A stretch of DNA of 15,641 nt, taken from positions 1 to 15,641 of the forward strand of contig CALJBY010000193.1 of the NCBI GenBank assembly GCA_938024025.1, in the 5' to 3' direction. Below are positions 12,917 to 15,641 of the stretch, in pieces (positions within the stretch are counted from its first letter, which is position 1; every line of letters starts with the position of its first letter). A program made the position numbers and the translations under genes. The notes under the pieces are model-generated. The model was not told where the DNA came from and ran no database searches. It saw nothing but the letters and a program-made list of their open reading frames with translations. This DNA is from an uncultured bacterium (GTDB taxonomy: Bacteria; Desulfobacterota; WTBG01).

Positions 12917-15641
12917 TTAACGCGCAGCGGTTACTCTCCTTGTCCGTTTAAACATCTTAATGATTTCATGTGCGAAAAGGAAAACAGCAGCTGCAGCTAC
13001 AATAGTTATCCAGTCATTCGAGCTCAGGGGGGCAAACCCTAGGAAACGATTAAGAAAGGGTGTATATATAGTGGTTATGGTGAAACCAATTGAAATAAGA
13101 ATAGACCACAATATTGTTTTGTTACTCCAGAAATTTCCATTAAAAAGGGAATCATAATTATATCTTCTCGACAGAATATTTACAAATTGGCAGCAAACGA
13201 TGGTTGCATAACTTAACGTGGTAGCTCTCGGATAGAGGGCATGTGCCATGTCCAGTTCTCCACCCGTGCGCTGAATGAATATTCCAAAATTAATAAAACC
13301 TAAGGCTCCCATCAACAACCCTAAGAACAAAATCTCTGCCATCGTGTATTTGTTGACTATATGTTCTTCCTGACTCCGTGGGGGGGTGGTCATTAAATCC
13401 TGGGAACCGGGATCAAACGTTAAAGCCGTGAGTGGTAAGATCTCTGCTAAAAGGTCAATGGCTAAAATCTGAATAGCAAGGATAGGAATAGGCCAGCCAA
13501 AGAGAGCCACACCAACAAGACCCAAAAGAACAATACTTAATTCTGCCCCGTTACTGGTTAAAGATGCTATAATTGTTTTTTTAAGGTTGTTATAAATTGT
13601 CCTTCCTTCCCGTATGGCATATACCAGTGTTGAAAAACTGTCATCCAGGAGTATAAGCTCCGAGGCCTCTTTCGCCACATCAGTGCCAATACTCCCCATG
13701 GCCACACCAATGTGAGAGCTTTTCAAGGCGGGAGCATCGTTAACACCATCGCCGGTAACGGCAACTATCTCTCCTTGGTCTTTTAACGTTTTTACAATGC
13801 GTAACTTGTCCTCGGGAGACACACGGGAAAAAATAAGAGACTCATTGTGCTTCATAAACTCCTTAAGTTTTGCATCAGGCATGTCATATAATTCTTCACC
13901 GGTGATAACAATTACTTCCTTATCCGTTCGGGACAGGTTAATTTGCTTTCCTATTGCCTGGGCAGTAATGGCATGATCGCCCGTCATGATATAGGTTTTC
14001 ATGTGTGCTTCATGTGCCTTTTCTATCGCCTCTTTAACACCTTCTTTGGGGGGATCGCTCATTGCCATCAAACCCAGAAAAATGATGTTCTTTTCGCCAT
14101 CTTCCATCGAATAGTCCTGCTTGCCATCTTGTAACTCCCGGTACCCAAAAGCTAGAACACGCATTGCCTTTTGGGCATACGCAACGCTTGCTTTTTGTAT
14201 TATCTCACTATCCTGTTTTGTCAGTGGCTCTGCCTTTCCATTTTTATAGATGTGTTTACTAATGGAGAGGATACTATCGAGAGCCCCCTTCATGCACAGG
14301 ACAACGCGATTGTCAAACTGCCTGACCGAACTCATCCTTTTCCGCTCGGAATCAAAGCTGAATTCCTGGAGTTCCGGGTTCTCTTCGTCTTCTTTGGGTG
14401 AGCGCGTCCCAAGTTTTGTAGATGCAGTGATGAGCGCAGCTTCTGTTGGATCCCCGATCGGATACCAGCTGGTATGATTTGCGTCCGGCTCGTGAATCTC
14501 GGCATTTGATGCCATGGTCCCCGTGTCGAGCATAATTTCTATCTTATCTATCTCCTCCTCGGTGAGTTCCTTGCCATTGGCATCTACAATGCTGCCCTTC
14601 GGCTCATACCCGACACCGGTTATCTCGTACTGCTTGCCATCGAACCATAGGTTTTTCACCGTCATCTCATTTTTAGTGAGTGTTCCCGTCTTGTCTGTAG
14701 AAATTACATTGGTTGAACCGAGGGTTTCCACAGAAGAGAGTTTTTTTATTACCGCATTTTTTTTTGCTAACCGGGCAACACCATTAGAGAGCGCTACCGT
14801 TATCTGCATCGGGAGTGCTTGCGGGACAACAGCAACCGCAATGCCCAGAGCGTAAATGAGTGCAAGATTCAAACCGAGACCCTGCCATAGGGTGACTCCA
14901 AACAGCATGATACCGATTAGTATGGCAAAGACAGTGATTCTGTTGCCGAGTGTCCCCAATTCCACCTGTAGGGGTGTCTGTGACTTTTCCTCTTCCTGTG
15001 TCAATTGTGCTATTTTTCCCAGTTCTGTCTCCATCCCCGTGGCCACAAGAACCCCTTTCGCATTACCTAAAGCCACGGTTGTTCCCACATAAGCCATATT
15101 ATCTCGATCTGCAAGGGTGGATGTCTTTTGTATGGTGTTACTGTGTTTTTCCTGGGGCATTGATTCTCCCGTTAAGGAAAAATCATTAGTTCTTAAATTA
15201 AATGATTCAATAATGCGAACATCTGCAGGGATTTTATCTCCTTCCTCGAGGTAGAGTACGTCTCCGGGGACCAGTTGTGCCTGTGGAAGTTCACTTAATT
15301 CGCCATTTCTGAAGACTTTGGCAGGAGACTGGACTAGTTTTTTAAGGGAATCCATAATGCGTTCTGCTTTGTGTTCCTGGAAGTAACCGATAACGGCATT
15401 TATTAAAACAATAATGAACATAATGGTGCCATCCCGAAAGCTCCCTATTGCAAAGGAGATAACCCCCGCAACAATAAGGATAATGACGAGGACATCTCTG
15501 AACTGCAGTAAGAATGTTAACCACCAGGGTGTCTTCACTGTGGTGGTCAGTGTATTCTCACCATATTCATGTAGCCTCTTCTCTACTTCTTTGCTTGACA
15601 GACCCTTTTCATTGGTCTTAAGTCTTTCAAAGACTTCTTTT
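12917..15641 (-). CDS. P-type cation-transporting ATPase (P2-like), 5' end outside window
   Basis: ATP-driven inner-membrane cation pump. The frame is open from the right edge (KEVFERLKTNEKGLSSKEVE is the usual cation-ATPase N-terminal domain), so the real start is not visible; a GTG at 15538 is internal. Visible residues number 907, counting from the right edge. Features in order: M1-M2 (about 40-85); the actuator loop TGES (157-160); M3-M4; the phosphorylation motif DKTGTLT (Asp316); the nucleotide domain; the hinge TGDGVNDAP (from 629); and M5-M10 near the C-terminus. Ion-site residues are unusual: M4 reads VVPQALP (Gln274 where Ca2+ pumps have Glu), M5 keeps Asn697 and Glu700, and M6 has Asp729 and Glu733 where SERCA has Asn and Asp. 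The ion cannot be assigned. A neighbouring coiled-coil membrane protein lies downstream. Confidence 0.95.
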   Translation of the reverse strand, partial: KEVFERLKTNEKGLSSKEVEKRLHEYGENTLTTTVKTPWWLTFLLQFRDVLVIILIVAGVISFAIGSFRDGTIMFIIVLINAVIGYFQEHKAERIMDSLKKLVQSPAKVFRNGELSELPQAQLVPGDVLYLEEGDKIPADVRIIESFNLRTNDFSLTGESMPQEKHSNTIQKTSTLADRDNMAYVGTTVALGNAKGVLVATGMETELGKIAQLTQEEEKSQTPLQVELGTLGNRITVFAILIGIMLFGVTLWQGLGLNLALIYALGIAVAVVPQALPMQITVALSNGVARLAKKNAVIKKLSSVETLGSTNVISTDKTGTLTKNEMTVKNLWFDGKQYEITGVGYEPKGSIVDANGKELTEEEIDKIEIMLDTGTMASNAEIHEPDANHTSWYPIGDPTEAALITASTKLGTRSPKEDEENPELQEFSFDSERKRMSSVRQFDNRVVLCMKGALDSILSISKHIYKNGKAEPLTKQDSEIIQKASVAYAQKAMRVLAFGYRELQDGKQDYSMEDGEKNIIFLGLMAMSDPPKEGVKEAIEKAHEAHMKTYIMTGDHAITAQAIGKQINLSRTDKEVIVITGEELYDMPDAKLKEFMKHNESLIFSRVSPEDKLRIVKTLKDQGEIVAVTGDGVNDAPALKSSHIGVAMGSIGTDVAKEASELILLDDSFSTLVYAIREGRTIYNNLKKTIIASLTSNGAELSIVLLGLVGVALFGWPIPILAIQILAIDLLAEILPLTALTFDPGSQDLMTTPPRSQEEHIVNKYTMAEILFLGLLMGALGFINFGIFIQRTGGELDMAHALYPRATTLSYATIVCCQFVNILSRRYNYDSLFNGNFWSNKTILWSILISIGFTITTIYTPFLNRFLGFAPLSSNDWITIVAAAAVFLFAHEIIKMFKRTRRVTAAR

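Noticed and set aside
12917..15538. ATPase gene complete with a GTG start at 15538
   Set aside because: The frame stays open to the window edge and the extra 34 residues match the cation-ATPase N-terminal domain.

Overview
The window looks like a contig from a free-living Gram-negative-type bacterium of medium GC. One strand carries housekeeping translation genes. The rest is a mix of metabolic and accessory genes separated by repeat-bearing spacers. There is no rRNA, tRNA, CRISPR array or transposase gene. A deep-branching lineage such as an anammox-type planctomycete is possible, but this rests only on the general look of the proteins and gene order and is a weak guess.

Region 1 (about 1-6860, minus strand) reads as one transcription unit: a two-domain radical SAM protein, RNase G (rng), ribosomal protein L21 (rplU), then S6 (rpsF), S18 (rpsR), L9 (rplI) and the 5' part of replicative helicase dnaB, which runs off the left edge. 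This joins two gene clusters that are usually separate (radical SAM-rng-rplU-rpmA and rpsF-ssb-rpsR-rplI-dnaB). The usual rpmA and ssb are absent from the visible part. S6 and S18 start at TTG and L9 most likely at GTG, each with a good Shine-Dalgarno sequence. Hairpins lie in the leaders of rng and rplU, and rplU appears to have its own promoter.

Region 2 (6861-6971) is a compact divergent control region. It holds an imperfect palindrome of the kind associated with REP/RAYT elements and is bracketed by an exact 11-base direct repeat. Two sigma70-like promoters face outward, leftward for the radical SAM operon and rightward for a methyltransferase/HD pair.

Region 3 (7009-8678, plus strand) is a two-gene unit: a class I SAM-dependent methyltransferase with an N-terminal winged-helix domain, followed 38 bases later by a small HD-domain hydrolase. 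The methyltransferase is richer in GC than several neighbouring stretches, which may mean transfer.

Region 4 (8735-11795) holds two divergent genes around a 376-base spacer with a promoter for each. To the left is a secreted six-bladed NHL beta-propeller, and to the right a phosphohexomutase with an unusual sugar-binding loop. The spacer also holds a copy of a widespread GC-rich palindrome.

Region 5 (11891-15641, minus strand) has a membrane-anchored coiled-coil protein of unknown function. Upstream of it is a P-type cation ATPase whose 5' end lies outside the window. Its transmembrane ion-binding residues depart from the calcium-pump pattern. No complete new multi-gene system is evident. 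The most unusual items are the merged ribosomal operon, the repeat-bounded divergent promoter region and the atypical ATPase ion site.
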